Shown here piece after piece: positions 36,822 through 47,221 of a DNA stretch of 64,000 bases. A program made the position numbers and the translations under genes. The notes under the pieces were generated by a model. The model searched no databases and was not told the DNA's origin. It saw nothing but the letters and a program-made list of their open reading frames with translations. Position 1 is the stretch's first letter, and each line of letters begins with the position of its first letter. Source of the DNA: Alkalicoccobacillus plakortidis (GTDB lineage: Bacteria > Bacillota > Bacilli > Bacillales > Bacillaceae_D). Where the stretch lies: assembly GCF_023703085.1 (NCBI RefSeq), contig NZ_JAMQJY010000008.1, positions 4,388 to 68,387 of the forward strand, written 5' to 3'.

Positions 36822-37266
36822 GGAAATTGAGATTGATTTAGCTGAGATGGCTACAAAAGTCTGGGAGCTTCAGATGCTCTCTTATCAGGTGGAAGCAGAC
36901 ATCATTGGTGTGCAAGATTTTCCACCATTGCGTGAACGTGCGCAGGATATTCAGCAAAGTGAGGAAATCTTTTACGGGTATTATCAAAACAAGGATTTAG
37001 CAGGCGTCATTTCGATTGATTGGAATGAACGTATCATTCATATTACACGATTAATGATTCATCCAGACTACTTTAGAAAAGGAATCGCCACTCAGCTTTT
37101 AACATTTGTAAGCTCACTGAATCAACAGACCAGAATGATAAAAGTTTCAACAGCTTTAAATAATGAACAAGCGGTGAGAGCATATCTAAAGCAAGGGTTT
37201 AAGCAAAAGACAAAAACGTATATGCCAGAGGGTCTCTGGATTGTGTCTTTTGAGAAGAAGTGCTAA
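36814..37266 (+). CDS. GNAT-family acetyltransferase
   Basis: 150 residues. The acetyl-CoA loop reads IHPDYFRKGIATQLLTFV, a clear R/KxGIAT match; the tail AYLKQGFKQKTKTY is usual for the family. GTG 36814 overlaps the fabF stop by 8 bases, so it is translationally coupled to fabF. Substrate unknown. Confidence 0.85.
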   Translation: MIKEIEIDLAEMATKVWELQMLSYQVEADIIGVQDFPPLRERAQDIQQSEEIFYGYYQNKDLAGVISIDWNERIIHITRLMIHPDYFRKGIATQLLTFVSSLNQQTRMIKVSTALNNEQAVRAYLKQGFKQKTKTYMPEGLWIVSFEKKC

Positions 37267-37274
37267 TACAGATC

Positions 37275-37334
37275 TTGACAATCTATTAAAAGGCAATATA
37301 TAGTTTACGTTATGTAATCTATATATTGCTTTTT
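37275..37334 (+). promoter_or_regulatory. Promoter overlapped by a long palindrome (Xre autoregulation or terminator)
   Basis: TTGACA (37275-37280) and ATATAG (37298-37303) form a promoter. A near-perfect palindrome covers 37293-37329: GCAATATATAG...CTATATATTGC exact over 11 bases, continuing inward as TTTAC/GTAAT, followed by TTTTT. It covers the -10 box. It may serve as terminator for the upstream operon and as operator for the Xre regulator. Confidence 0.6.
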
Positions 37335-37351
37335 GAGTTGGAGTGAAAACG

Positions 37352-37546
37352 TTGCAGAACAGAATAAAGGTAGCTCGAGTTGAGAAGTCGTTAACACAGG
37401 AGCAGCTTGCTGCGGCTGTTAAGGTAACAAGACAGACAATCGGATTAATTGAAAAAGGTCAATATAATCCAAGCTTGCAACTGTGTGTGGCAATTGCAAA
37501 AAAGCTGGATAAAACACTAGATCAATTATTTTGGGAGGTAGAATAG
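37352..37546 (+). CDS. Small Xre-family HTH regulator
   Basis: 64 residues, a bare HTH_3 domain ([48 protein letters not shown]). TTG 37352 fits TTGGAGTG about 9 bases upstream better than the GTG at 37343. The stop abuts the next ATG; such Xre/membrane-protein pairs are frequent in bacilli. Confidence 0.85.
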   Translation: MQNRIKVARVEKSLTQEQLAAAVKVTRQTIGLIEKGQYNPSLQLCVAIAKKLDKTLDQLFWEVE

Positions 37547-37999
37547 ATGAGATCTTGGGTTTCTTTTTTATTGCCAAATGATGAATATAAACGAGAGCAA
37601 ATTCTATATTTTTTAACAGAAGGCGCATTTGTACTAATACTTTATTTAGTGGGAATTTTATTAGTAGGAGATTTGCTTCCGATCCTCTTAACACCTCAAC
37701 TAGTTGCTCTTATTGGCTTAGGATTATACTGCTTGTATACAACTCTACGGTATACATTCTCAGGAATTGAATTTACGGACATCGCCCGACATGAGGACTA
37801 CCAGAAGCAAGTAAAAGTGATTTCAGTTAGATCGATTGGTTTTTTATTTACTTTTTTACTTTTGTCATTTCTATTTATGAATAACAGTGATTGGTTAAGT
37901 AGTAGCATATTAGCTCTTATTGCATCAATGTTCTTGTTTACACTAAATTATCTGTCTCTTAGAAGATCTTATCGAAAAAATAAAGAAATCTTAGATTAA
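37547..37999 (+). CDS. Four-segment membrane protein paired with Xre regulator
   Basis: 150 residues with about four hydrophobic segments (residues 20-45, 48-68, 98-118, 123-143) and a basic tail. Starts one base after the Xre stop. No family name recognised; resembles the small membrane partners found with YozG-type regulators. Confidence 0.65.
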   Translation: MRSWVSFLLPNDEYKREQILYFLTEGAFVLILYLVGILLVGDLLPILLTPQLVALIGLGLYCLYTTLRYTFSGIEFTDIARHEDYQKQVKVISVRSIGFLFTFLLLSFLFMNNSDWLSSSILALIASMFLFTLNYLSLRRSYRKNKEILD

Positions 38000-38062
38000 A
38001 TTTTGGGTTTGACTCTCACGTTACGTGATAGCTTATTGTTGGTTTTGAGGGAGGTGAGTCAG

Positions 38063-38795
38063 ATGTTGAAGATAAAAGAGGTAGCTAATTTGGTAGGTAT
38101 AAGTGTGCGCACACTTCACCACTATGATGAGATTGGGTTACTCAGTCCGGATGAAGTGACCGAATCAGGTTATCGCTTGTATTCACAGAACAATATTGAT
38201 GACTTACAGCACATTCTCTTTTATAGAGAGTTGGATTTCCCTCTGAAAAAAATCAAAGAAATTATGAGTAGTCCAGACTTTGATCAGGAGAAAGCTCTGC
38301 AGCTTCACCGAAAAATGCTTACAGAGCGCCGCAATCAAATTGATCAAATGATCGTAACCATTGAGAGGACACTTAGATCTAAGAAGGGTGAGATTCAGAT
38401 GTCAAACAAAGAAAAATTTTCAGGATTTGATTTTACAGGTTGGAACAAACACGAGGATGAGGCACGTGAGCGCTTGGGGAGATCAAGTTGTAGATGATGC
38501 CGCCGCTCATGTGAAAGGAAAAGAGAAAGAGCTTGGAGACCAAATGAATCAGATCTACCGTGATTTAGCAGCCGTGCGCCACCTAGATCCAAGCAGCAAG
38601 GAAGCACAAGAAGCGATTCATGAATGGTACAGCTTTCTAAAAAACATTGGTACGTATTCATTAGATGCTTTTGCAGGTTTAGGAGAGATGTATGTAGCTG
38701 ATGAGCGCTTTACTAAGAACATTGACCAATTTGGTGCTGGATTGTCTGAGTTTATGCGTGATGCGATGAAGGAATATGCCACACAGAATAAGTAA
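38063..38795 (+). CDS. MerR-family regulator with TipAS domain (frame broken once)
   Basis: About 243 residues when repaired. N-terminal MerR HTH (LKIKEVANLVGISVRTLHHYDEIGLLSPDEVTESGYRLYS), dimerisation helix, then a TipAS antibiotic-binding domain (MNQIYRDLAAVRHLDPSSKEAQEAIHEWYSFL). ATG 38063 follows GGGAGGTG. The frame breaks at 38472-38477 (GCTTGG); dropping one T reads EARERWGDQVVDDAAAHVKGKEKELGDQMN. Relatives respond to thiopeptides or other small molecules. Confidence 0.85.
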
Positions 38796-38817
38796 CTAAG
38801 GTTTTTAAAAAGGTACA

Positions 38818-38859
38818 TTAAAAGCTGCTTGGTCCCTTTTGGGAACAAGCAGCTTTTTA
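38818..38859. terminator. Bidirectional terminator
   Basis: AAAAAGCTGCTTGGTCCC and GGGAACAAGCAGCTTTTT form a long stem with one bulge. It ends the TipA-type gene and the convergent amylase gene. Confidence 0.85.
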
Positions 38860-38862
38860 CGT

Positions 38863-40618
38863 TTAATGCGATCGTTTTTTTATTAAACGATAACTTTCCT
38901 TATCTACAATTAAAGGAGAATGACTGTCTAAGCTAGCTCCACTTGTGTGGTCAACAAGTGTATGGTTTATCAGCACTTCCGGAATCAAAATCGATTGCTC
39001 TGTTTGACTTCGGTTAATAGCAAAAAGAAGGGTTTCCTCTTTTGTATGGGTTGAATAAAGCAGTACATCATTAATACCAGAGTCATAAAATTGAATGGTT
39101 TCATACGTTCCCATTGCGGACAGCTCTTTGCGCCATTGGATGAGATCCTTCACGAAGTTAAATAAAACGGTATCTTGTTTATTTTCATCCCAAATCATAC
39201 ATGCACGGCAACCAGGGTCATTATCACCAAGCCATACCAATCTCATCTCCATAGTAAATGCATGGAGAACCAGGAAAAGAGAAGAGCATAAGATATTGAA
39301 GCATCACTTGATTTTTATTGCCATTACTTTCTGTTAACACACGAGCTGTATCATGACTGTCGAGTAAGTTGAATTGAACTTGATTAACAGGATGAGGATA
39401 GCTGAATAAATGTCTAGTAATAGTCTGTTTAAATGAACCTGCAGTCTCACCACGCAGGATGAAATCTTGAATAGCATCTGTTAAAGGATAATTCATCACT
39501 GCATCAAATTGATCTCCCGCAAGCCAAGGTGTGGATTGATGCCAGATTTCCCCTAGAATATACACATCCTCTTTTGTTTCCTTCACAGTGCGGCGGAAGT
39601 CTCGCCAAAATTCATGATCAACTTCGTTAGCCACATCAAGGCGCCATCCATCAATATCAAACGTTTCAATCCAATAACGGGCAACCTGAAGTAAGTATTC
39701 CTTCACTTCTGGATTAGCTGTATTTAATTTTGGCATCATGCCAACAAAGGCAAATGTTTCGTAATTAGGTTTCTGTGCATGAGGATCTAATGGATAGCTA
39801 TGTGGGTGAAACCAATCTCTGTACCGAGAATCCTCTCCATATTTGAGTACATCTTGAAATGGCTTAAAGTAATACCCGCTGTGATTAAAAACCGCATCTA
39901 GCATGACCCGTATCCCTCGTTTATGACATTCCTGTACGAGTTTCTTTAAGGTCTGCTCATCGCCAAATTGCGGGTCGATCTGCATATAATCGATCGTGTC
40001 ATATTTGTGATTTGAGAACGCTTTAAAAATGGGTGTGAAATAAATTCCGTTAATGCCGAGACCGCTTAAGTAATCCAGATGATTGATTACTCCTTGTAAG
40101 TCACCACCAAAAAATGAATCGACTTTTGGTTTTTCGCTTCCCCATGGTAAGACGTTATCTGGATTAATGGTGGAATCCCCATTTGAGAAGCGTTCCGGAA
40201 AGATTTGATACCAAACCGTATCTTTTACCCAACTTGGAGGAGAGAATATCTCATTCTCGTGGAGATAGGGTAAACAGAAATAAGGAGAAACATGTTTAGG
40301 TTTCTCTTGATAGAAGCCACGCTCTGTATAAACAACAGATTCATCCGTTGAGGTTAGGATGAATCCGTAACGTAAGCGGTAATGTGGCAATTGAAGGGTG
40401 ACTGTCCAATAATCGTGAAGATCATCAGAGCCAATGAGTGACATAAATGTTTCAGAAGACTGCCAAATGTCTTGATCCCATACATATGGATCGCCATGTA
40501 TGATTGTCACTTGAAGAACATCATTTTTGGCTGTTTTTATACGCACGCAAACAGATTCTTTGTCGATAGAATAAAGTTCAGCAGGAGTTTGTAGATGACT
40601 AATAGCAGTAAATATCAT
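38863..40618 (-). CDS. Neopullulanase/cyclomaltodextrinase, GH13_20 (frame broken once)
   Basis: About 585 residues. An N-terminal CBM34-like domain (about 1-120) precedes the GH13 barrel. Conserved regions: MLDAVFNHSG, GWRLDVANEV (nucleophile Asp), YILGEIWH (acid/base Glu) and LLDSHDTARV (third Asp). Start ATG at 40618 (minus) follows GGAGGT; the in-frame ATG 15 bases earlier overlaps that site. The frame breaks at 39227-39232 (CCAAGC on the plus strand); removing one base reads [23 protein letters not shown]. No signal peptide, so it cleaves imported maltodextrins or cyclodextrins. Divergent from the maltodextrin importer. Confidence 0.88.
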
Positions 40619-40686
40619 GAATAGTACCTCCATATCAATAGAATAGCTAAAGTTTAGAACAAGCCAGATCGACTGTCAACGAAATA

Positions 40687-40700
40687 ATGCAAACGTTTTC
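40687..40700. promoter_or_regulatory. LacI/CcpA-type operator half
   Basis: ATGCAAACGTTTTC resembles the more symmetric site at 40775 and lies close to the start of the minus-strand amylase gene. Confidence 0.5.
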
Positions 40701-40752
40701 TTGAAATATATTGCTAAAATAAAAACTAGATACTATACTAATCTATAGTTAA

Positions 40753-40766
40753 TGAAAACACTTTCA
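40753..40766. promoter_or_regulatory. cre site (CcpA)
   Basis: TGAAAACACTTTCA differs from the usual cre TGAAAACGCTTTCA at one central position and is an almost perfect dyad. It lies between the divergent amylase and importer genes. Confidence 0.65.
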
Positions 40767-40774
40767 TTGTTTTA

Positions 40775-40788
40775 TGCAAACGTTTGCG
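40775..40788. promoter_or_regulatory. LacI-family operator (probable site of the local regulator)
   Basis: GCAAACGTTTGC (40776-40787) is a perfect 12-base palindrome with the central CG of LacI-family operators. The regulator encoded at 46008 is the likely binder. It sits 43 bases before the binding-protein start. Confidence 0.65.
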
Positions 40789-40830
40789 TAAGTTGTAAGG
40801 TTTTACATAAAAATAGAGGAGGGTTTGAAA

Positions 40831-42091
40831 ATGAGTAACGTTAAAAGCTATTTTATACCTGTAGTTGTAGGTCTTTCTCTAACATTAACTGCTTGTGGAC
40901 CGGAGCGGGGAGATGAAGTAGAGGAATTAGTACCTGATGAAGCGACAGAAGCAAATAAGCCTGATTCTTTACAAGTTTGGGTTCATGATACTGAGACGTA
41001 TTTAGAAGCATACAAGGAAATTGCGGATGCATTTACACAGGAAACAGGTATTGATGTCCATTTAGTACCTTTTGGTCTTTTCGATCAACTAGAAGCAATG
41101 TCACTCGATGCACCCTCAGGTAGAGGGCCAGACTTATTTTTTCAGCCTAACGATATGACTGGGAACGCATATCTTCAAGGAGTTGCAGCTGAATTAGATC
41201 TAACTGAGGAGCAGAAAGAGGGTTATATAGATGGCTCTTTAGAGGCTCTTAGCTATGATGGAGCCCAAATTGGCATTCCAAGCGTCAGTAGAAACCTACG
41301 CATTAATGTACAATAACGAACTCATTTCTGAAGCACCAGAGACGCTTGAAGAGCTCGAGCAAATTGGTGAAGAACTAACGATTCCTGCAAACGATCAGTA
41401 TGGATTTCTACTCGAAGCTCAGAATGCATTTTTTGCTTATCCTTTTTTAGCAGCATACGGAGGATATTTCTTCGGTGAAGAAAACGGAGGATATGATGTT
41501 GGGGATATTGGTCTTTCGAATCAAGGGACAGTGGAAGGAACTGAATTAATTAGATCATGGTATGAAAAAGGCTATCTACCAAGAAACTTAAATGCAGATA
41601 TTATGAATGGTTTATTTTTACAAGGGAATGTAGGGGCTGTTGTATCTGGGCCTTGGAACATTAATGATTATCGCAATGCTTTAGGGGACAGTCTTGAAAC
41701 AGCTCCTCTTCCAATGATTGATGGAGAAAGACTCAAATCTTTTGCTGGAGTGAAAGGTTGGATGGTTAATCAATACAGTGACCATATAAATTGGGCAAAA
41801 GAACTGGCTTTGTTTATGACGAGTAAGGAAAGCTCTGAAATTTTCTTTGAGTACGCTCAGGAGATTCCGGCGCGTGATGACATTGAACTAGAAAATGAAT
41901 TATACGATGGGTTTGTCGAGCAATTGGAATACGCTCAGTTTATGCCGAATATCCCTGCTGTTTCAGCCGTGTGGGAACCTCTCGGTGATGCGCTGATCTT
42001 TATAAGTAATGGGGACGATGCGGAAGAAGTGTTACTAGAAACTCAAGGAATGATAGAAGATGAAATTGAAATTATGGGGGCTTGGAGATGA
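40831..42091 (+). CDS. Maltodextrin-binding lipoprotein, MdxE-like (frame broken once)
   Basis: About 419 residues when repaired. Lipoprotein signal with lipobox LTAC (Cys near residue 23) and a long acidic linker, then a MalE-type binding fold. ATG 40831 follows GGAGGG. The frame breaks at 41278-41283 (CCAAGC); removing one A gives DGAQIGIPASVETYALMYNNELI, the standard hinge sequence of maltose-binding proteins. The permease gene starts directly after the stop. Confidence 0.87.
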
Positions 42092-43384
42092 ATGAAACCT
42101 CAACATCATTCACTACAAGTAAATAAGAAAAGTCGTGTACTCACTGCTGCTTTACTTTCGATTGTACCTGGATTGGGCCAAATCTATAATAAGCAACGTC
42201 TAAAAGGGATTTGTTTCTTATTATTGGCAGTAGCCTTTGGTATTGTATTTTATGACATTCTGAACATTGGTTTCTGGGGGCTCGCAACACTTGGCACATT
42301 ACCCGGTGTTGATGATTCAAGGACATTAATTGGTCAAGGTATTGTAGCCGTATTTTTAACGATGTTTGCAGTGCTCTTCTACATACTCAACATAAAAGAT
42401 GCACGCAAGATAGCCCGGCAGCGAGAAGAAGGATACGAGCCTTTATCGATAAGAGAGGGATTTAGACATTCATGGGACAAAAGCTTCCCATATGTTCTCA
42501 TTACGCCAGGATTAATTCTATTATTTATCGCTGTAATCTTTCCACTTCTATTTATGATTGTGTTGGCCTTTACTAATTACAACTTATTTAATGCGCCTCC
42601 AAGAAGTGTATTAGATTGGGTCGGCTTTCAAAACTTTATGGACTTAGCTACTATCCCAATTTGGAGAAATACCTTTTTCTCCGTTCTTTCATGGACGATA
42701 GTCTGGACAGCGGCAGCGACCACTTCTCAAATTGCGCTTGCGATGTTTTTAGCGGTGATCGTAAACGACAAACGAATTAAATATAAACGATTGATTCGTA
42801 CAGTGTTAATTTTGCCTTGGGCAGTGCCAAGCTTTGTTACCATATTGATCTTTGCAGCTTTGTTTAACGACGGGTTTGGTGCAATTAACAGAGATCTATT
42901 AGAGCCACTTTTTAATACAAGTATTCCATGGCTTACAGATCCATTCTGGACCAAGATTGCATTAATTATGATTCAGACGTGGCTTGGCTTTCCATTTGTT
43001 TTCGCCTTATTTACTGGGATTTTGCAGAGTGTCTCTGATGATTGGTATGAGGCAGCGGATATGGATGGAGCTAGTCGTTTTCAGAAGTTCCGTTTTATCA
43101 CCATGCCACACGTTCTTTTTGCGACAGCACCCCTTTTGATTATGCAATACGCGGGGAACTTCAATAACTTTAATATTATCTACTTATTTAACGAAGGTGG
43201 ACCACCAGTCCGTGGGCAAAATGTTGGAGGAACGGATATTCTTATTTCTTGGGTGTATAGTCTTGCATTTGAAAACTCTCAATATAGTATGGCTGCAGCG
43301 ATCTCAATAATAATTGGTCTAATTGTAGCGGTATTTGCTATTTTTCAGTTCCGTAAAAGCAGAACATTTAAGGAAGGGGAATAA
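42092..43384 (+). CDS. Maltodextrin ABC importer permease, MalF/MdxF-like
   Basis: 430 residues. MalF-type N-terminal extension with extra membrane segments (about 15-100), then the core permease domain; the EAA loop is DWYEAADMDGASRFQKFRFITMP near residue 335. The start ATG abuts the upstream stop. Works with the MalG-like permease and the lipoprotein; the ATPase is not encoded here, so a shared MsmX-type subunit is likely. Confidence 0.9.
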   Translation: MKPQHHSLQVNKKSRVLTAALLSIVPGLGQIYNKQRLKGICFLLLAVAFGIVFYDILNIGFWGLATLGTLPGVDDSRTLIGQGIVAVFLTMFAVLFYILNIKDARKIARQREEGYEPLSIREGFRHSWDKSFPYVLITPGLILLFIAVIFPLLFMIVLAFTNYNLFNAPPRSVLDWVGFQNFMDLATIPIWRNTFFSVLSWTIVWTAAATTSQIALAMFLAVIVNDKRIKYKRLIRTVLILPWAVPSFVTILIFAALFNDGFGAINRDLLEPLFNTSIPWLTDPFWTKIALIMIQTWLGFPFVFALFTGILQSVSDDWYEAADMDGASRFQKFRFITMPHVLFATAPLLIMQYAGNFNNFNIIYLFNEGGPPVRGQNVGGTDILISWVYSLAFENSQYSMAAAISIIIGLIVAVFAIFQFRKSRTFKEGE

Positions 43385-43389
43385 GGAAT

Positions 43390-44232
43390 ATGAAGCAGAA
43401 AACAAAATCGCGCATTGAAGTTACGTTAATCTACCTGTTTCTTTTATTAATGTTTGTTGTCATTGGCTATCCACTATTATGGACAATTGGACTTTCATTA
43501 AATGAAGGCACGAACTTATATAGTGCAAGTATTATTCCTGAAAATTGGTCACTCGAACATTATAAATGGCTCTTTTTTAGCGAACAGAGCAACTATGTAC
43601 AATGGTATATCAATTCTTTAATTGTCGCGTTTGCCACGTCTATATCAGCTACTGTGATTGTATGTCTGACTTCTTATGCCTTCTCTAGGTACAAGTTTGT
43701 TGGAAGAAAAAATGGGCTTTACTTCTTTCTAGTATTGCAGATATTCCCAGTGATTATGGCGATGGTTGCAATCTATGTGCTTCTAAATACGATTGGTTTG
43801 CTCGACTCTCTGCTAGGTTTGGTGTTGATCTATGTAGGCGGAGCAATTCCGATGAATGCTTTTCTAGTGAAGGGTTATTTCGATACCATTCCTAAAGAAC
43901 TAGATGAGTCAGCTAAGCTAGATGGGGCAGGTCACTTTCGTATATTCTTCACGATCATGCTGCCATTAGCAAAGCCAATCCTGGCAGTTGTTGCGTTATT
44001 TAATTTTATGTCACCACTGATGGACTTTATCCTACCAAGAATTGTGTTGCGCAGTCCTGAAAACTATACATTAGCTCTTGGGTTATTCAACTTCGTAAGT
44101 GATCAATTCGCTAACAACTTTACACGATTTGCTGCAGGAACGGTATTAATTGCCGTACCGATTGCGATTGTTTTCTTGTTCTTACAACGTTATTTGATTT
44201 CAGGACTTTCTTCTGGAGCAACAAAGGGATAA
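43390..44232 (+). CDS. Maltodextrin ABC importer permease, MalG/MdxG-like
   Basis: 280 residues with six membrane segments. The EAA loop reads ELDESAKLDGAGHFRIFFTIMLPLAKP near residue 178, and the C-terminal FLQRYLISGLSSGATKG is typical of MalG. Five bases after the MalF-like stop. Confidence 0.92.
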   Translation: MKQKTKSRIEVTLIYLFLLLMFVVIGYPLLWTIGLSLNEGTNLYSASIIPENWSLEHYKWLFFSEQSNYVQWYINSLIVAFATSISATVIVCLTSYAFSRYKFVGRKNGLYFFLVLQIFPVIMAMVAIYVLLNTIGLLDSLLGLVLIYVGGAIPMNAFLVKGYFDTIPKELDESAKLDGAGHFRIFFTIMLPLAKPILAVVALFNFMSPLMDFILPRIVLRSPENYTLALGLFNFVSDQFANNFTRFAAGTVLIAVPIAIVFLFLQRYLISGLSSGATKG

Positions 44233-44261
44233 ATAAAGATGATGATAAAAGGGGTTTAATT

Positions 44262-45912
44262 ATGAATAATCAATGGTGGAAAGAAGCGGTATGCTACCAA
44301 GTTTATCCGCGCAGTTTTAATGATACAAATGGGGATGGAATTGGCGATTTAAAAGGGGTTATTGAGAAGTTAGATTATCTAAAGTGGTTAGGTATTGACG
44401 TCATTTGGATGAGTCCGATGTATGACTCTCCTAATGATGATAATGGATATGATATCCGGGATTACAAAGCAATAATGGATGAGTTTGGTACGATGGATGA
44501 CTTTAATCAATTATTAGAAGAAGTTCATCTTCGAGGAATGAAAATCATTATAGACTTAGTTATTAACCATACGTCAGATGAGCATGAATGGTTTGTTGAA
44601 TCAAGATCATCTATTAATAGTGAAAAAAGAGATTGGTATATATGGAAAGATGCAAAAGAGGATGGGTCAGAGCCTAATAACTGGGCCTCAATCTTTAATG
44701 GGTCTGCTTGGGAATGGGATGAGCACTCGAAACAGTATTATCTTCACATTTTCTCAAAAAAGCAACCAGATGTTAACTGGGAAAACAAGGATGTCCGTAA
44801 TGTCTTGTACGAAACAATGAACTGGTGGCTAGATAAAGGAATAGACGGCTTTAGAGTAGATGCCATTAGCCATATAAAGAAAATAGAAGGTTTGCCAGAT
44901 TTAACGAATGAAACGTCAGATCGATTTGTAGAGTCTTTCGATGGGCATATGAATCGTCCAGGCATTCAAACGTTTTTACAGGAAATGAAGCAAGAAACGT
45001 TGGATCATTATGATGTGATGACTGTAGGAGAGGCCAATGGTGTCAGCATGGAGGATTCGAATGATGTGCGGGCCTGGGTCGGAGAAAAAGACGGGGTATT
45101 TGACATGGTTTTTCAGTTCGAGCACCTTGGACTATGGAATAAAGATGCTGAACAAAGATTGAATGTACCGGCTCTAAAAGAGGCGTTAACAAAGTGGCAA
45201 TATGGGCTAGAAGGAATTGGTTGGAATGCTCTTTTTATCGAAAACCATGACCAAGCCACGCTCTGTTTCATCTTGGGGCAATGATACAGTTTATTGGGAG
45301 GCTTGTGCAAAAGCACTTGGAACACTGTATTTCTTAATGAAGGGCACTCCTTTTATCTATCAAGGTCAAGAAATAGGAATGACAAATGTACAGTTTCCAA
45401 CTATAGAAGATTATGATGATGTGTCCATGCGAAATTATTATGAACAAGAACGTAGTAAAGGTAGACCTCATAATGAAATAATGGAGGTTATTTGGACTCA
45501 AGGCCGTGATAACTCTCGGACACCGATGCAGTGGACGAATGAGGCAAATGGAGGCTTCAGTACGGCTGATCAAACCTGGCTGAAAGTCAATCCGAATTTC
45601 AAAGACATTAATGTGCATATGCAGCGAAAAAACAGTAAATCCATTTTGACTTATTATAAAAAGATGATTGAATTACGAAAAAATAGCAAAACATTGATCT
45701 ATGGAGCTTATGAACTTTGTGAGCTTAATGATGAGCAACTATACATGTATAAGCGATGTGGAGAAGAGGAAGCGTATACAATCATTGTGAATCTATCAGA
45801 GGAAACAAAGGAATTTGGCTACGTCAACATGGGTGAATATATATTTGGTAACTACGAAAATCATAAGTCTGATCAACTTATGCCATATGAAGCAAGAGTA
45901 TACAAGTCATAG
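44262..45912 (+). CDS. malL: Oligo-1,6-glucosidase/alpha-glucosidase, GH13_31 (frame broken once)
   Basis: About 549 residues. Hydrolyses alpha-1,6 or alpha-1,4 bonds at the non-reducing end of imported maltooligosaccharides. GH13 blocks: DLVINHTSDEHEWF, GFRVDAISHI (nucleophile Asp), TVGEAN (acid/base Glu) and ENHDQPRSVSSWGND (third Asp). The break at 45251-45256 (CCAAGC) lies inside this last block; deleting one A restores it exactly and joins to the region ending at 45912. AAAAGGGG precedes ATG 44262. Confidence 0.88.
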
Positions 45913-46007
45913 TGTTTTTACCAACCATACTATAGACAAAGTATAGCTAATGATTCATTATAAAAGGATAGATTGAAGACCGTTTGAATGCAAAGGATGG
46001 AATATTA

Positions 46008-47045
46008 GTGACCGTAACCATAAAAGACGTAGCAAAAAAAGCAAATGTAGCGCCATCTACTGTCTCTCGTGTTATTGCAAATAATTCAACGATCAGTACC
46101 AAAACAAAAGAAAAGGTACGGGCGGTGATGGAAGAGCTTGGCTACTACCCAAATGTTAATGCTAGAAACCTGGTGAATAATCATACCAATGTAATAGGTG
46201 TCATTATGCCAAGTGCTACCTATGCACCATTTCATAATCCTTTTTTTCCAGAAGTGCTTAGAGGGATTACTACTCAGGCAAATGAACAGAGGTACGGTCT
46301 GTATTTATCCACTAGCCAAACGGACCTAGATATCCTAGAAGAAGTAAAAGAAATGGTGTACAGTCGTCGAGTTGATGGCATAATATTACTGTATTCAACA
46401 ATAGCTGATCCAGTCATTGATTTTCTTTTAGACAAATCGTTTCCGTTTGTTGTAGTTGGTCAGCCGCCAGAGCAGCTTAAAGAAAAGGTCTTCTTTGTTA
46501 ATAATGACAATGTTAAAGCAGCTAAAATGGTGACAGAGTATCTATTACTTTTAAAGCACAAACGAATTGCCTTTGTAGGTGGACGGCGAGATGCCTTTGT
46601 GACTATTGATCGGAAAAATGGCTACATAGAAGCACTTGAAACTTCTGCTATTCAGATTGATGAATCGCTCATGGTTTATCATGATGAAATTTTTGAAGGC
46701 GGTGAAAAAGCAGTTATAGAGCTTATGTCACAAAAAAATCCTCCTTCAGCAATGATTGTCACAGATGATTTAATGGCTTTAGGTGTATTACGAATGCTCT
46801 TCAGTATGAATGTATCTGTACCAGATAATATGTCTGTTGTTAGTTTTAATAATGTGTTGATGTCTAAGTTGTCAACGCCTCCACTTACAACGCTTGATAT
46901 TCATATTCATGAGCTCGGATACAAAGCGGCTCAAATGCTTCGTCAGTGTATACTTGATCCAAAAGCATCTCCTACAAGTCATATCGTGGATCATCATCTG
47001 ATTCGTCGGGCGACAAGCAGAGCACATAAAGAAATCTCAACATAA
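46008..47045 (+). CDS. LacI-family regulator of the maltodextrin locus
   Basis: About 345 residues. HTH TIKDVAKKANVAPSTVSRVIANNSTISTKTKEKV with hinge YYPNVNARNLVNN, then a periplasmic-binding-like sensor. GTG 46008 is chosen: AAAGGATGG lies 8 bases upstream and the HTH begins at the usual distance. Likely binds GCAAACGTTTGC at 40776 and represses in the absence of maltodextrin. Comparable to MdxR/MalR. Confidence 0.88.
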   Translation: MTVTIKDVAKKANVAPSTVSRVIANNSTISTKTKEKVRAVMEELGYYPNVNARNLVNNHTNVIGVIMPSATYAPFHNPFFPEVLRGITTQANEQRYGLYLSTSQTDLDILEEVKEMVYSRRVDGIILLYSTIADPVIDFLLDKSFPFVVVGQPPEQLKEKVFFVNNDNVKAAKMVTEYLLLLKHKRIAFVGGRRDAFVTIDRKNGYIEALETSAIQIDESLMVYHDEIFEGGEKAVIELMSQKNPPSAMIVTDDLMALGVLRMLFSMNVSVPDNMSVVSFNNVLMSKLSTPPLTTLDIHIHELGYKAAQMLRQCILDPKASPTSHIVDHHLIRRATSRAHKEIST

Positions 47046-47048
47046 TTC

Positions 47049-47083
47049 ATAGCCTGAATATCCGCTGAGGATTTTCAGGCTAT
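47049..47083 (+). terminator. Hairpin after the LacI gene
   Basis: ATAGCCTGA and TCAGGCTAT are exact 9-base arms around a 17-base loop; the T tail is weak. Confidence 0.55.
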
Positions 47084-47221
47084 TTAGCTATATGGATGTA
47101 ATACACTTGCATAAGTATCTCCTTAAACATAAATGTACTTTCCGATGTAATTGATAAAAGTTAAAAGGATAAATAATGTTTCGCATTAAAGAATACAACT
47201 TCAAAAAAGTAGGTGATGAAG

